Source: Mycobacterium sp. 852002-51163_SCH5372311 (GTDB lineage Bacteria > Actinomycetota > Actinomycetes > Mycobacteriales > Mycobacteriaceae). Taken from it: DNA of 64,000 bases. This document shows positions 1 to 8,769 of this stretch, one piece after another (positions within the stretch are counted from its first letter, which is position 1; each line of letters begins with the position of its first letter). Location: assembly GCF_001667115.1 (NCBI RefSeq), contig NZ_LZIJ01000197.1:106665-170664 (forward strand), in the 5' to 3' direction. The translations under genes and the position numbers were made by a program. A model generated the notes under the pieces. It saw only the letters and a program-made list of their open reading frames with translations. It did no database searches and was not told the DNA's origin.

Positions 1-933
1 ATCTTGGGGGCTCCTATCAACTGGTTCCCGCTCTATCTGGGACCCGCGCTGGCGGTGGAGTTGGTGGCGCTGACTCCGCTGCTGAGGCGCCCGATCGCTT
101 TCGGCGCAGTCGCGGGTCTCGGCGTGGCCACCGTCGGACTGTGGCTGGAGTCGCTGTGGATCAGCGCGGTGTATCACTACCCGTGGCCGATGAGCATGTG
201 GGGTGAGGCTCTGGCGATGGCGGTGCCGGTGGGGGTCTTGGCCGGCATGTGCGGGGGGCTGTTCGGGATGGTCCTCACCGGCCAGCGCCTGCCCAGCCGC
301 GCAATCGGCATTGCGGTGGTGGCGGCGACGGTGGTGGTCATCGGCGGTGCGGTGGCCAACGGTTTGCACATCGTGGTGCCGCGCCAAGACAGCGCCAAGA
401 TCACCCTGACCGACGCGCCGGGCACCCCCGGGCAGCGGATGGTGTGGGTCGACCTGCAGGTCCCGCCGAACATGATCCGCGATAATCCGGAATGGGTCAC
501 CGCGCTGTCCTGGCAGGGCCGCATGGAGAACCAGCGGGGTCTGGTGATCGATCGGCTGCGAAAAGTCGCTCCGGGGCACTACGTGTCCACCCAGCCGATG
601 CCCGTCTGGGGATCGTGGAAGACGCTCATGCGGGTTCAGGACGGCTACACGATGACCGCTGTGCCGATCTACGCACCAGAGGATGCGGCCATTCCGGCGC
701 CCGAGGTGAAGGCCGAGTCGACGACCCGGCCGTTCGTGCAGGAGATCACGATTCTGCAGCGTGAACGCGACCAAAGCGCGCCGACGTGGTTGTTCACCGC
801 CGGCTCGATCGTGGTGCTCATCTTCACGCTGATGGTCATCGCCGGGCTGACGTGGGGCGCGGGCCGCCTGAACAACGCGGTGGGCGAACCAGAGCCGGTC
901 GAAGAGAAGCAAGCTCCGCCACAGGCGGCGTGA
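1..933 (+). CDS. Membrane protein with extracytoplasmic domain (5' end probably outside the window)
   Basis: The frame is open from base 1. A TTG at 4 could be a start, but no upstream sequence is available to judge it, so the entry is given as partial. The visible 309 residues hold several hydrophobic segments in the first 125 residues, then a soluble domain of about 130 residues, and a last membrane segment near residues 262-285 with a short charged tail ending PPQAA. I do not recognise the family. The stop overlaps the start of the downstream lipoprotein gene (TGATG), and the third gene overlaps in the same way, so the three are probably co-transcribed and work together at the membrane. 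A role in metal handling is possible only by association with the cupredoxin-like neighbour. Confidence 0.75.
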   Translation: MLGAPINWFPLYLGPALAVELVALTPLLRRPIAFGAVAGLGVATVGLWLESLWISAVYHYPWPMSMWGEALAMAVPVGVLAGMCGGLFGMVLTGQRLPSRAIGIAVVAATVVVIGGAVANGLHIVVPRQDSAKITLTDAPGTPGQRMVWVDLQVPPNMIRDNPEWVTALSWQGRMENQRGLVIDRLRKVAPGHYVSTQPMPVWGSWKTLMRVQDGYTMTAVPIYAPEDAAIPAPEVKAESTTRPFVQEITILQRERDQSAPTWLFTAGSIVVLIFTLMVIAGLTWGAGRLNNAVGEPEPVEEKQAPPQAA

Positions 934-1319
934 TGGGGGTAGCGCGACGCGCCTTCTTCACGGGTGTGACGGCAGCGCTGATCTGCGGGCTAGCCGGCTG
1001 CGGCGGTTCCCATGAAGCGGGGAATTCGGGCGCATCGACCACGACCGGCGGCGGCCCGGTGGTCGACGTGGTCATCGCCAACGGTCAGGTGACTCCCACC
1101 AATGCGACGCTGCAGGCCAAGGTGAACCAGCAGATCACGCTGAAAGTCAGCAGCGACGCAACCGACGAGTTGCACGTGCACTCGACGCCCGATCACAAGT
1201 TCCAAATCGCGGCCGCGCCGAACCAGACGTTTCAGTTCAGCGTCGAGGTCCCCGGCACGGTCGAGGTCGAGTTGCACCACCTGAAGCGCACGGTCGCCAC
1301 CATCCAAGTGCGCCCGTGA
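933..1319 (+). CDS. Cupredoxin-like lipoprotein
   Basis: A 128-residue protein. The ATG at 933 shares one base with the preceding stop codon. The N-terminus is a lipoprotein signal: MGVARR, a hydrophobic stretch, then the lipobox LAGC with the modifiable Cys near residue 22. A Gly/Ser/Thr-rich linker leads to a domain of about 90 residues with a cupredoxin-like pattern: DVVIANGQV near its start, LHVHS in the middle and EVPGTVEVELHH near the end. The His residues in these motifs are those that would bind copper in this small type, and no Cys ligand is visible in the domain. It is predicted to sit on the outer face of the cytoplasmic membrane. Copper binding is inferred from the motif pattern only. 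The longer upstream extension in this frame lies inside the preceding gene and is ignored. Confidence 0.78.
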   Translation: MGVARRAFFTGVTAALICGLAGCGGSHEAGNSGASTTTGGGPVVDVVIANGQVTPTNATLQAKVNQQITLKVSSDATDELHVHSTPDHKFQIAAAPNQTFQFSVEVPGTVEVELHHLKRTVATIQVRP

Positions 1320-2683
1320 CCAGTGCTGGCGCCGCGGTACTGCTGGCGCACGGTCTCGGCGGCTCCGGCGACCTTCCGGTCCCCTACGCCTATGCGATGG
1401 TCGGCGCGGCGTGGGCGTTGACGTTCACTTTCGCCCTGGTGGCATTCGCGTGGCGGCAGCCGCGGTTCGATCCGCTCAAGCGCGGGCGTCCGTTGCCGGC
1501 GGCGGTGACCACGCTGGTCGACGCCCCGGCCACCCGCTGGGCGGCCGCCGGGGTGGGGCTGGTCTTGGCGGCGTGGGCCGTCGCGGCCGGGCTATGGGGC
1601 CCGGAAACTCAGTCGAACGCGCTGCTCGGGGCGTTCTATGTGCTGCTGTGGGTCGGGCTGGTGGCGGCTTCGCTGTGCTTCGGACCGGTGTGGCGGGTGC
1701 TATCGCCGATGCGCACGGTGTACCAGCTGCTTCGGCGGATCACGCCGCAGCGGCTCGGCCGGGCCAGAATCTCGTATCCGGAAGGATGGGGATATCGACC
1801 CGCCGCCTTAGGCCTGTTCGCCTTCGTCTGGATGGAGCTGGCCAGCCCGGATTCGGCGTCGCTGCCGTGGGTGCGCACGTGGCTGCTGAGCTATGCCGCG
1901 GTGATGCTGATCGGCGCGGGGCTGTGCGGGCAGCGCTGGCTGGCCCGGGCCGACCCGTTCGGTGTGTACAGCGTCGCCGTCTCGCGGCTCTGCCCGTTTC
2001 GCCGCAATCCGGACACCGGGCGAATCGTTGTGGGCAACCCGTTGGACCACCTGCCGTCGCTGCCGGTGCGGCCGGGCGTTGTGGTGCTGCTGGCGGTGCT
2101 GCTCGGGTCGACGGCGTTCGACAGCTTCTCGTCGTCACCGACTTGGCGCAACTTCGCCGACAGGCTGGCGCGGGCGGCCCACGGCGTGCCGGTGACGGTT
2201 TCCTCGTCGGTGTTGCGCACTCTCGGGCTGGTTGTCTTTATTTCGATTGTGGCAGTGACGTTTTCGCTGGCCGCTCGGGCGACGGGCGGCCTTGAGCGTG
2301 AGCAGCGTCGCGCCTTGCCGGGCCAGATGGCGCACTCGCTGATCCCGATCGTGGTGGGCTACATCTTCGCGCACTACCTGACCTACCTGGTGGAGCGTGG
2401 ACAGCAGGCCGTCTTCGCCTTGGCCGACCCGTTCGGCCGGGGTTGGAACCCGCTGGGGCTGGCGCACCTGCACGTCGCCTACGTGTTGTCCGCTCATCCC
2501 CCGGTGCTCGCCGTGATCAAGGTGGCGTGCGTGGTCACCGGACACATCGTCGCGGTGATCGCGGCCCACGACAAGGCGCTGCGGCTGCTGCCCGAGGGCC
2601 ATCAACTGACCGGTCAGCTCACCATGATGCTGGTCATGGTCGGCTACACGTTCACCGGTTTGTATTTGCTGTTCGGAGGGTAG
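1316..2683 (+). CDS. Polytopic membrane protein of unknown function
   Basis: A 455-residue protein starting at a GTG that overlaps the previous stop (GTGA). It has about ten to eleven hydrophobic segments over its whole length, the first near residues 25-45, with short Arg-rich loops between them. The family is not recognised. It has no signal peptide or soluble catalytic domain. Its tight coupling to the cupredoxin-like lipoprotein suggests a transporter or membrane-oxidoreductase role with that protein, but no redox or metal motif in the sequence proves this. The next gene starts 139 bases downstream behind its own ribosome binding site, so the operon probably ends here. Confidence 0.75.
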   Translation: MTSAGAAVLLAHGLGGSGDLPVPYAYAMVGAAWALTFTFALVAFAWRQPRFDPLKRGRPLPAAVTTLVDAPATRWAAAGVGLVLAAWAVAAGLWGPETQSNALLGAFYVLLWVGLVAASLCFGPVWRVLSPMRTVYQLLRRITPQRLGRARISYPEGWGYRPAALGLFAFVWMELASPDSASLPWVRTWLLSYAAVMLIGAGLCGQRWLARADPFGVYSVAVSRLCPFRRNPDTGRIVVGNPLDHLPSLPVRPGVVVLLAVLLGSTAFDSFSSSPTWRNFADRLARAAHGVPVTVSSSVLRTLGLVVFISIVAVTFSLAARATGGLEREQRRALPGQMAHSLIPIVVGYIFAHYLTYLVERGQQAVFALADPFGRGWNPLGLAHLHVAYVLSAHPPVLAVIKVACVVTGHIVAVIAAHDKALRLLPEGHQLTGQLTMMLVMVGYTFTGLYLLFGG

Positions 2684-2822
2684 GCGTCCGGGCGTGCATT
2701 CCTCTGTCGCGTTTGTGGCCGCGCACCAGCACTTGTCTGAGCCCGCCGGATCCGTTTCGATCGTTGCGGACTGCCCGGTGACTGCGTGGTGATCACGCCA
2801 GACCGCAAGCGAGAGGAAGTCG

Positions 2823-4994
2823 ATGACGACGCAACGCTCGACGGAGCCGGTACACCCGGACGAGGAAGCAGCGAACCGCAAAGGAAAACGTCGTCCACGC
2901 GCGCTGTCGCGGATCAGCATCCAGTCGAAGGTGATGATCATGCTGCTGGTGTCCAGCCTCATGTCACTGGGCGTGATCGGGGTGGTCGGATACGTCGCCG
3001 CTCGCCGGGCTCTGCTGCCCGCGGTGTCCGAACGGATGACGCAATTGCGCGAGGCGCAGAAGCGAGCAATCGAGACGGTGTTCGCGGACCTGACCAATTC
3101 GCTGGTGATCTACAGCCGCGGGACTACCGTCGTGGAGGCGGTTCAGGCGTTCACCGCCGGCTTCGACCAACTTGCGAACGCGACCGTCGATCCGGGACAG
3201 CAGCAGGCGCTGGTGAACTACTACACCGACAAGCTGATCAAACCCATCGAAAAGGACACCGGCACCAAGCTGGATCTCGACGCCCTACTGCCCGGCAACA
3301 ATTCGCAGAAATACCTACAGGCCCACTACACCGCGGCGGGGGCTTCGCCCGGAACCGACGACGCCGGCGACGGCAGCGCGTGGTCAGCCGCGAACGCCCG
3401 CTTCAACAACTACTTTCGCGAGATTGCAACTCGCTTCGAATACCGCGATGCGCTGCTGCTCGACACCCGCGGCAACGTGATCTACACCGTGAACAAGAGT
3501 GCAGCACTCGGCACCAACATCCTCACCGGTCCATATCGGCAATCCAACCTGCGCGGCGCCTACGAGAAAGCTATGGCCGCAACGTCAGTCGACTTTGTGT
3601 GGATCACCGACTTTCAGCCCTATCAGCCTGCCCTCGGCATGCCCATCGCATGGTTGGTGTCACCGATCGGCGCACCCGGCAGAGCTTCGGGTGTCCTGGC
3701 GCTGCCGTTGCCGATCGCGAAAGTGAACCGCATCATGACGGCCGACAAGCAGTGGGAGGCCGTCGGCATGGGCAAGACCGGCGAGACCTATCTCGCCGGC
3801 CCCGACAACCTGATGCGTTCTGATTCGCGGTTATTCGTAGAAGACCCACGGCAATTCCGGAGTGAGGTGGTAGCGGCAGGCACTCGATCCGATACCGTCG
3901 ACAAAGCCATCAAGTGGGGTGGCACGACTCTGGTCCAGCCCGTCGCGACCACTGCGGTCCGCGCCGCCGAACGCGGACAGACCGGAACCGTGATCGACAC
4001 CGATTATCTCGGTCGCCGCGAACTGGCGGCTTACGCTCCGCTGTCCGTGCCGAATTCCGACCTGCACTGGTCGATCGTGGCCACCCGCGAAACCGCCGAA
4101 GCCAACGCCAGGGTCGCGTCGGTTACCCAAACACTGGTGTTGGCCACTGCGGCAATGGTCTTCGTCATTTGCATAGCCGCCCTGCTGGTCGCCCAGATTT
4201 TCGTGCGGCCGATTCGGCGGTTGCAGGCCGGCGCCGAAGAGATCGGCGCAGGCAACTACGACGTCGCGATTCCGGTCACGTCGCGCGATGAAATCGGGGA
4301 ACTCACAGACACTTTCAACGATATGAGCCGGAGTCTGCGGACGAAGGAAGCTCTGCTGACCGAACAGCGAAAAGAAAACGACCGTCTGCTCAGTTCGTTG
4401 ATGCCTGAGCCGGTTGCGCGGCGTTACCGCGAGGGTGAGCAGACGATCGCTTCCGAGCATCAGGACGTCACGGTCATCTTCGCCGACATCGTCGGTCTCG
4501 ACGAAATCTCGAATGGTCTGACGGGCCAGGAACTGGTTGGCATCGTCGACGAGCTGGTCCGGGAAATCGATTCCGCCGCGGAAGCACTTGGCGTCGAGCC
4601 GATTCGCACACTGCACAACGGCTACCTCGCCAGCTGCGGGCTGAACTTTCCCAGACTGGACAGCGTGCACCGCACCGTCGAGTTCGCTGTCGAGCTGCGA
4701 GACATCATCGAGCGGTTCAACAGCAAAACGGGCCATCAGCTGGCACTGCGAGCCGGAATCAACACGGGCAATGTCATCAGCGGACTGGTCGGACGCTCCA
4801 GCATCGTGTACGACATGTGGGGCGCCGCGGTCAACCTCGCCCACCAGATGCGCAGCAGCACAATGCAATCCGGCATCTACGTCACCGCTCCGGTATACGA
4901 GGCCGTGCACGACATCCGGCGGTTCACCCCCGCGGGCACCATTACCGTCAGCGGCACCGAACAGCAGATCTGGCAATTATCGGAGGACCAGTGA
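2823..4994 (+). CDS. Receptor-type class III nucleotide cyclase, Rv2435c-like, with altered catalytic residues
   Basis: A 723-residue membrane protein. AGAGGA at 2812-2817 fits the ATG at 2823. Layout: cytoplasmic tail; membrane helix about residues 36-60; extracytoplasmic sensor region (Cache-like size) to about 430; second helix 436-460; HAMP linker to about 515; class III cyclase domain 540-720. The first metal Asp is present (D555 in FADIVG), as are the purine-site Asp (D664 in YDMWG) and N671. The second metal Asp is Asn (N599), the substrate-binding Lys is Arg (R595) and the transition-state Arg is Gln (Q675). Class III cyclases normally need these residues, so activity is doubtful. It overlaps a cyclic-nucleotide-binding MscS channel, the same pairing as Rv2435c-Rv2434c in M. 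tuberculosis. The domains suggest a sensor of an external signal. Confidence 0.88.
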   Translation: MTTQRSTEPVHPDEEAANRKGKRRPRALSRISIQSKVMIMLLVSSLMSLGVIGVVGYVAARRALLPAVSERMTQLREAQKRAIETVFADLTNSLVIYSRGTTVVEAVQAFTAGFDQLANATVDPGQQQALVNYYTDKLIKPIEKDTGTKLDLDALLPGNNSQKYLQAHYTAAGASPGTDDAGDGSAWSAANARFNNYFREIATRFEYRDALLLDTRGNVIYTVNKSAALGTNILTGPYRQSNLRGAYEKAMAATSVDFVWITDFQPYQPALGMPIAWLVSPIGAPGRASGVLALPLPIAKVNRIMTADKQWEAVGMGKTGETYLAGPDNLMRSDSRLFVEDPRQFRSEVVAAGTRSDTVDKAIKWGGTTLVQPVATTAVRAAERGQTGTVIDTDYLGRRELAAYAPLSVPNSDLHWSIVATRETAEANARVASVTQTLVLATAAMVFVICIAALLVAQIFVRPIRRLQAGAEEIGAGNYDVAIPVTSRDEIGELTDTFNDMSRSLRTKEALLTEQRKENDRLLSSLMPEPVARRYREGEQTIASEHQDVTVIFADIVGLDEISNGLTGQELVGIVDELVREIDSAAEALGVEPIRTLHNGYLASCGLNFPRLDSVHRTVEFAVELRDIIERFNSKTGHQLALRAGINTGNVISGLVGRSSIVYDMWGAAVNLAHQMRSSTMQSGIYVTAPVYEAVHDIRRFTPAGTITVSGTEQQIWQLSEDQ

Positions 4995-6394
4995 ACACCA
5001 TGGAGTCGTCATCGCTTTACTGGGCCGCCGGTGTGGTTTTCGGCTTTCCACTGCTGCTGATCGGCCTGACCGAGTGGCATCAAGCCCTGGTCAGCAAGAG
5101 GAGCCATCTCGCCCGGCCCGTTCTGCTGCTGCGCAGTTACCTGGTCCCGTTGGCTGCGCTACTGGTGCTGCTGGTGAATGTGGCGGACATACCGGCACAG
5201 ATCACCTCGGTACGCGTTCTGACGACGGTGTTCGGCTTCGTGGTGCTGGTGCTGTTGCTGTCCGGGCTCAACGCGACGGTGTTCGAGGGTGCGCCGCAGG
5301 GGTCCTGGCGCCAGCGGATCCCGGGCATCTTCCTCGATGTGACCCGCTTCCTGCTGATCGGTGCGGGTCTGGCGGTCATTCTCTCCTATGTCTGGGGCGT
5401 GCGGGTCGGCGGCCTTTTCACCGCGCTGGGTGTGACGTCGGTGGTCATCGGTCTGATGCTGCAGAACTCCGTCGGGCAGATCGTCTCCGGCCTGTTCATG
5501 TTGTTCGAACAGCCGTTCCGAATCGGCGACTGGCTGGACACCCCGGCGGCGCAAGGCCAAATCGTGGAGGCGAACTGGCGATCCGTCCATATCCGCACCG
5601 GCCGCGGACTACAGATCACCCCCAACTCGGTGCTGGCCACCACGTCGTTCACGAACCTCAGCCGCCCGCCCGGCGCGCACCAACTCGTGATAATCACGAC
5701 GTTCTCGGAGGCCGACCCTCCCGACCGGGTGTGTGCGTTGCTCTCCCAGGTCGCCGAGGCGTTGCCGCAGCGCAGGGCGGACGTCGCGGCCACGTCGGTG
5801 CCCACCGGCGCTGGCGAGTATCGCGTCACCGTCGCGCTGAGATCGCCAGCCGAAGACGGCGCCGCGCAAGCCACTTTCCTGCGCTGGGTCTGGTATGCCG
5901 CACGGCGGGCAGGCCTCCATCTCGACGGCGCTGAAGACGACTTCTCGACGCCCGAGCGCGTCGAGACCGCGCTGCGGACATTTGTGGCACCGGCGTTGCG
6001 GCTGAGTCTGACAGACCAGCAGTCACTGGGATCGCACGCGAGAATCGTCCGCTACGGGGCTGACGAGATTGTCGAGCATGCCGGTCGAGTGCCCACCAAG
6101 ATGACCTTTCTGATCGCGGGGAGTGTTCGGTTGACCGGGGTCTCCCAGGGCGGGTCGGGCGTCGCGCTCGGCAGCCTCGACGAGGGCTCATTCCTCGGGG
6201 TGACAGCGCTGACCCGTCAGCCCAACCTGGCCGACGCGCGTGCCACGGAGGAAGTGACAGCGCTGGAAATCGACCGAGATCACCTCGTCCAGTTCGTCAT
6301 GAGCAAGCCTCTGCTACTGCAGGATTTGGGTCGCACCATCGACGAGCGGCGCGCCAGAGTTCAACAGGCCATGATGGCCGAGCGGGCCGGGTGA
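4991..6394 (+). CDS. MscS-family mechanosensitive channel with C-terminal cyclic nucleotide-binding domain, Rv2434c-like
   Basis: About 467 residues from a GTG at 4991 that overlaps the cyclase stop (GTGA). An in-frame ATG at 5000 lies 12 bases after GGAGGA (4982-4987) and is an equal alternative. The first 170 residues hold about four to five membrane segments, including an Ala/Gly-rich pore-lining segment followed by LMLQNSVGQIVSGL, as in MscS channels. The MscS beta domain follows (the stretch with FRIGDWLDTP). Residues from about 340 form a cNMP-binding fold with the pattern IVEHAGRVPTKMTFLIAGSV and LGSLDEGSFLG. Established work describes such fusions as cyclic-nucleotide-gated MscS-like channels. 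The overlap with a cyclase gene implies ligand and channel are made together. The cyclase partner looks degenerate, so the ligand may come from elsewhere. Confidence 0.87.
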   Translation: MNTMESSSLYWAAGVVFGFPLLLIGLTEWHQALVSKRSHLARPVLLLRSYLVPLAALLVLLVNVADIPAQITSVRVLTTVFGFVVLVLLLSGLNATVFEGAPQGSWRQRIPGIFLDVTRFLLIGAGLAVILSYVWGVRVGGLFTALGVTSVVIGLMLQNSVGQIVSGLFMLFEQPFRIGDWLDTPAAQGQIVEANWRSVHIRTGRGLQITPNSVLATTSFTNLSRPPGAHQLVIITTFSEADPPDRVCALLSQVAEALPQRRADVAATSVPTGAGEYRVTVALRSPAEDGAAQATFLRWVWYAARRAGLHLDGAEDDFSTPERVETALRTFVAPALRLSLTDQQSLGSHARIVRYGADEIVEHAGRVPTKMTFLIAGSVRLTGVSQGGSGVALGSLDEGSFLGVTALTRQPNLADARATEEVTALEIDRDHLVQFVMSKPLLLQDLGRTIDERRARVQQAMMAERAG

Positions 6395-6396
6395 CA

Positions 6397-6414
6397 AGGC
6401 GTGTAGCGACGCTT
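6397..6414. terminator. Weak hairpin between convergent channel and biotin-operon genes
   Basis: A six-base stem (AGGCGT at 6397-6402 with ACGCTT at 6409-6414, one G-T pair) and a six-base loop lie in the 25-base gap between two convergent genes. There is no T-tract, so it could at most assist Rho-dependent ending. Position is the main argument. Confidence 0.3.
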
Positions 6415-6419
6415 GAGGC

Positions 6420-6929
6420 TTACCCGATGGGGTGTTCGACGCGCTTGTTTCCCTCCCAGCGGCGCAACCCGGCGAAGCGGCCGTCGATCTGCGCCGGCCG
6501 GCCCGCGATGCGCAGCGCCCGCCCCAGTTGCGGGCCACCGACACGGCGGGCCAGTGTGACGTGTGCGGTCCACTGACCGGGCAGGCTGTTGGACATCGGC
6601 GCCGGCGACAAGTGCCGGCCACCCAGCCGGTGCACGTCGGCGTGCAGGGTTAGCAGGTCGCCGGTCGGCACGATGAGCCGGGCGAAGACCACGTTGGCGC
6701 GGCCGAACAGCACCGGCGCGCCCACCGCACAGCTCAGCGGAAGCCGTGCGGCGACCGGTCGAAGCAGCTCGTCGACGGCCGGATCGACGCTTTCGGCGAC
6801 AGCAAGCGTGACGTGCGGTCGGCTGGCCGGGGCCTGGCTGGGTATGCCGGCGTCGGCCAGCTGCTCCCAGATGCGGCGGATCGCGGCTTCGGTGTCGCGG
6901 TCGAAGACCAGCTCGATCGAATGGACCAT
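6420..6929 (-). CDS. 2'-5' RNA ligase / 2H phosphoesterase superfamily protein, Rv1571-like
   Basis: A 169-residue protein. The start ATG shares a base with the bioD stop codon (TGATG), so it is the last gene of the biotin operon. It has the two H-x-T/S-x motifs of the 2H superfamily: HVTL near residue 39 (in SRPHVTLAVAES) and HVTL near residue 123 (in WTAHVTLARR), which place two catalytic histidines in one cleft. Family members act on 2'-5' or cyclic phosphate ends of RNA or nucleotides. The substrate here is unknown. The equivalent gene in M. tuberculosis also follows bioD. A longer upstream reading in this frame lies inside bioD and is rejected. The link to biotin synthesis is positional only. 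Confidence 0.82.
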   Translation of the reverse strand: MVHSIELVFDRDTEAAIRRIWEQLADAGIPSQAPASRPHVTLAVAESVDPAVDELLRPVAARLPLSCAVGAPVLFGRANVVFARLIVPTGDLLTLHADVHRLGGRHLSPAPMSNSLPGQWTAHVTLARRVGGPQLGRALRIAGRPAQIDGRFAGLRRWEGNKRVEHPIG

Positions 6930-7609
6930 CAGCGCACCAGCGCCGTGACCCAGTCGCGGTCGAACGCGGACGCGCTCAACGCGGCGAAGTCCGCGTCGTT
7001 CATCCACCCGGCGCCCGCCGGCAACGCGGCCCGCACCGGCGCCAGGCGCGCCAGCGCGGCGTAATTCGAGGTTTCCACCACCCCGGGCCGCTCCGGCCAA
7101 CTGCCGATCACCAGCCCGGCACATGAAATTTCCTGTGCAGCAAGTGCTTCCAAGGTGAGCGCGGTGTGGTTGAGCGTGCCCAGTTCCGCGCTGACGACAA
7201 CCAGCGCCGCGGCGCCGAGATCGGCGGCGAGATCACGCAACGTCACGCCCGGCTCGGCGAGCTCGACCAGCAGTCCGCCGGCGCCTTCGACCAAAGTCAA
7301 CCGTCCAGGGCGGTCCATTTCACGGATCAACCCGACCAGCTGGTCACCGGTGGGCAGCGTCAACCCGGCGTTTTCGGCCGCGGCGACGGGCGCCAGCGGC
7401 TGCGGGTAGCGCGCCAACCCGGCCAACTCGGTCACCCCCGACAACCGGCCCACGGCGGCCAGGTCGTCGTCCCCGGAATCGGTGCCGGTTTGCACCGGCT
7501 TGCAGACCGCCACGTCGATTCCGGCCTGGCGGGCGTGCGACGCCAGCGCCGCGGTGACGACGGTCTTGCCGACGCCGGTTCCGGTCCCGGTGACGACCAG
7601 GACCGTCAA
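6929..7609 (-). CDS. bioD: Dethiobiotin synthetase
   Basis: A 226-residue cytoplasmic enzyme that closes the ureido ring of dethiobiotin from 7,8-diaminononanoate, CO2 and ATP, the step before biotin synthase. The P-loop GTGTGVGKT is at residues 8-16, with CKPVQTGTD at about 36-44 and VEGAGGLLVEL at about 104-114, all BioD hallmarks. The length fits the family. It overlaps the bioF stop by four bases and is followed by the Rv1571-like gene, giving the order bioA-bioF-bioD-2H protein. No BioB gene lies in the window. Confidence 0.96.
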   Translation of the reverse strand: MTVLVVTGTGTGVGKTVVTAALASHARQAGIDVAVCKPVQTGTDSGDDDLAAVGRLSGVTELAGLARYPQPLAPVAAAENAGLTLPTGDQLVGLIREMDRPGRLTLVEGAGGLLVELAEPGVTLRDLAADLGAAALVVVSAELGTLNHTALTLEALAAQEISCAGLVIGSWPERPGVVETSNYAALARLAPVRAALPAGAGWMNDADFAALSASAFDRDWVTALVR

Positions 7610-8763
7610 CGGCGTGGACCGGACGGGCCCCGAAGAACATCAGCCAGCACCCGCTCAGCCAGGTCGAGGTCGCCGGCGTCCAGCGAGGCGCGCGCCGACA
7701 GCCGCAGCCGCGACGTCCCGGACGGCACGGTAGGAGGCCGGAAACAGCCCACCCGCACGCCGGCGTCCAAGCAGGAGATGGCGGCGGTCAAGGCCACGTC
7801 CGGATCGCCCAGGATCACCGACACCACTGCCGACTGCGGCTCCGGAGTTACGCCGCAGATCCCGGCCAGGACGCGGGCGTGCCGCAGCACCGCTTGCGGC
7901 CGCCACGGCTCGGCGGTCAAGACTCGCAGGGCGGCCTGCGCGGCACCTACCGCCGCGGGAGCCAGCCCGGTGTCGAAGATGAACGGGCGCGCGGCGTCGA
8001 TCAGGTGATCGCGCACCTGCTGCGGGCCCAGGACCACGCCGCCCTGACTGCCCAGGGCCTTGGACAGCGTCGTGGTCAGCACCAAGTCGGGCGCGCCCGC
8101 CAGGCCCAGCTCGTGGACCAGCCCTCGGCCGTCACCGCGCACACCCAGACCGTGTGCCTCGTCGACGATGAGCAGCGCGCCGTGCCGGCGGCACACGTCG
8201 TGCAGTTCGCGGACCGGGGCCAGCGCGCCGTCGGCGCTGAACACGGAGTCGGTGATGACGACGGCGCGCTCCTCGCGGCGTGAGTCCAGGGCCCTTTGCA
8301 CGGCGTCGACGTCGCGGTGCGGCGTCACCACCACCCGTGCCCGCGACAGCCGGCAGGCGTCCACCAGCGATGCGTGCGAATGGGCGTCCGACACCAGCAG
8401 CGATCCGGGTCCCGACAGCCCCACCACTGCCCCGAGATTGGCCGTGTAGCCGGAGGAGAACAGCAGTCCGCTCGACGCCCCCATGTAGTCGGCCAGTTGG
8501 GCCTCGAACTCCTGGTGCAGCTCGGTGTCGCCGGTGACCAGCCGCGAACCGGTGGCACCGGCACCCCAGGTGCGCAGCGCCTGGACGCCGCCTTCGATGA
8601 CGTCGGGGTGCTGGGACAGGCCGAGGTAGTCGTTGGACGCCAGATCCAGCTCGGTGGCGACCGCCGGACGCGGCCGCAGCGCACGACGCAACCCGGCCGC
8701 GCGGCGCTGCTGCTCCACCTCGCCCAGCCAGGCGAGCGGCGACGTCTCGATCGGTGTCTTCAT
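7606..8763 (-). CDS. bioF: 8-amino-7-oxononanoate synthase
   Basis: A 385-residue PLP enzyme of the alpha-oxoamine synthase family. It condenses pimeloyl-ACP or pimeloyl-CoA with L-alanine. LASNDYLGLSQHP near residue 42 is the family signature, DEAHGLGVRG near 200 holds the cofactor Asp and His, and TTTLSKALGSQGG near 230 holds the Schiff-base Lys. The ATG at 8763 is six bases after the bioA stop, and the gene overlaps bioD by four bases. It matches bioF1 (Rv1569) in position. Confidence 0.96.
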   Translation of the reverse strand: MKTPIETSPLAWLGEVEQQRRAAGLRRALRPRPAVATELDLASNDYLGLSQHPDVIEGGVQALRTWGAGATGSRLVTGDTELHQEFEAQLADYMGASSGLLFSSGYTANLGAVVGLSGPGSLLVSDAHSHASLVDACRLSRARVVVTPHRDVDAVQRALDSRREERAVVITDSVFSADGALAPVRELHDVCRRHGALLIVDEAHGLGVRGDGRGLVHELGLAGAPDLVLTTTLSKALGSQGGVVLGPQQVRDHLIDAARPFIFDTGLAPAAVGAAQAALRVLTAEPWRPQAVLRHARVLAGICGVTPEPQSAVVSVILGDPDVALTAAISCLDAGVRVGCFRPPTVPSGTSRLRLSARASLDAGDLDLAERVLADVLRGPSGPRR

Positions 8764-8769
8764 TGCGGT

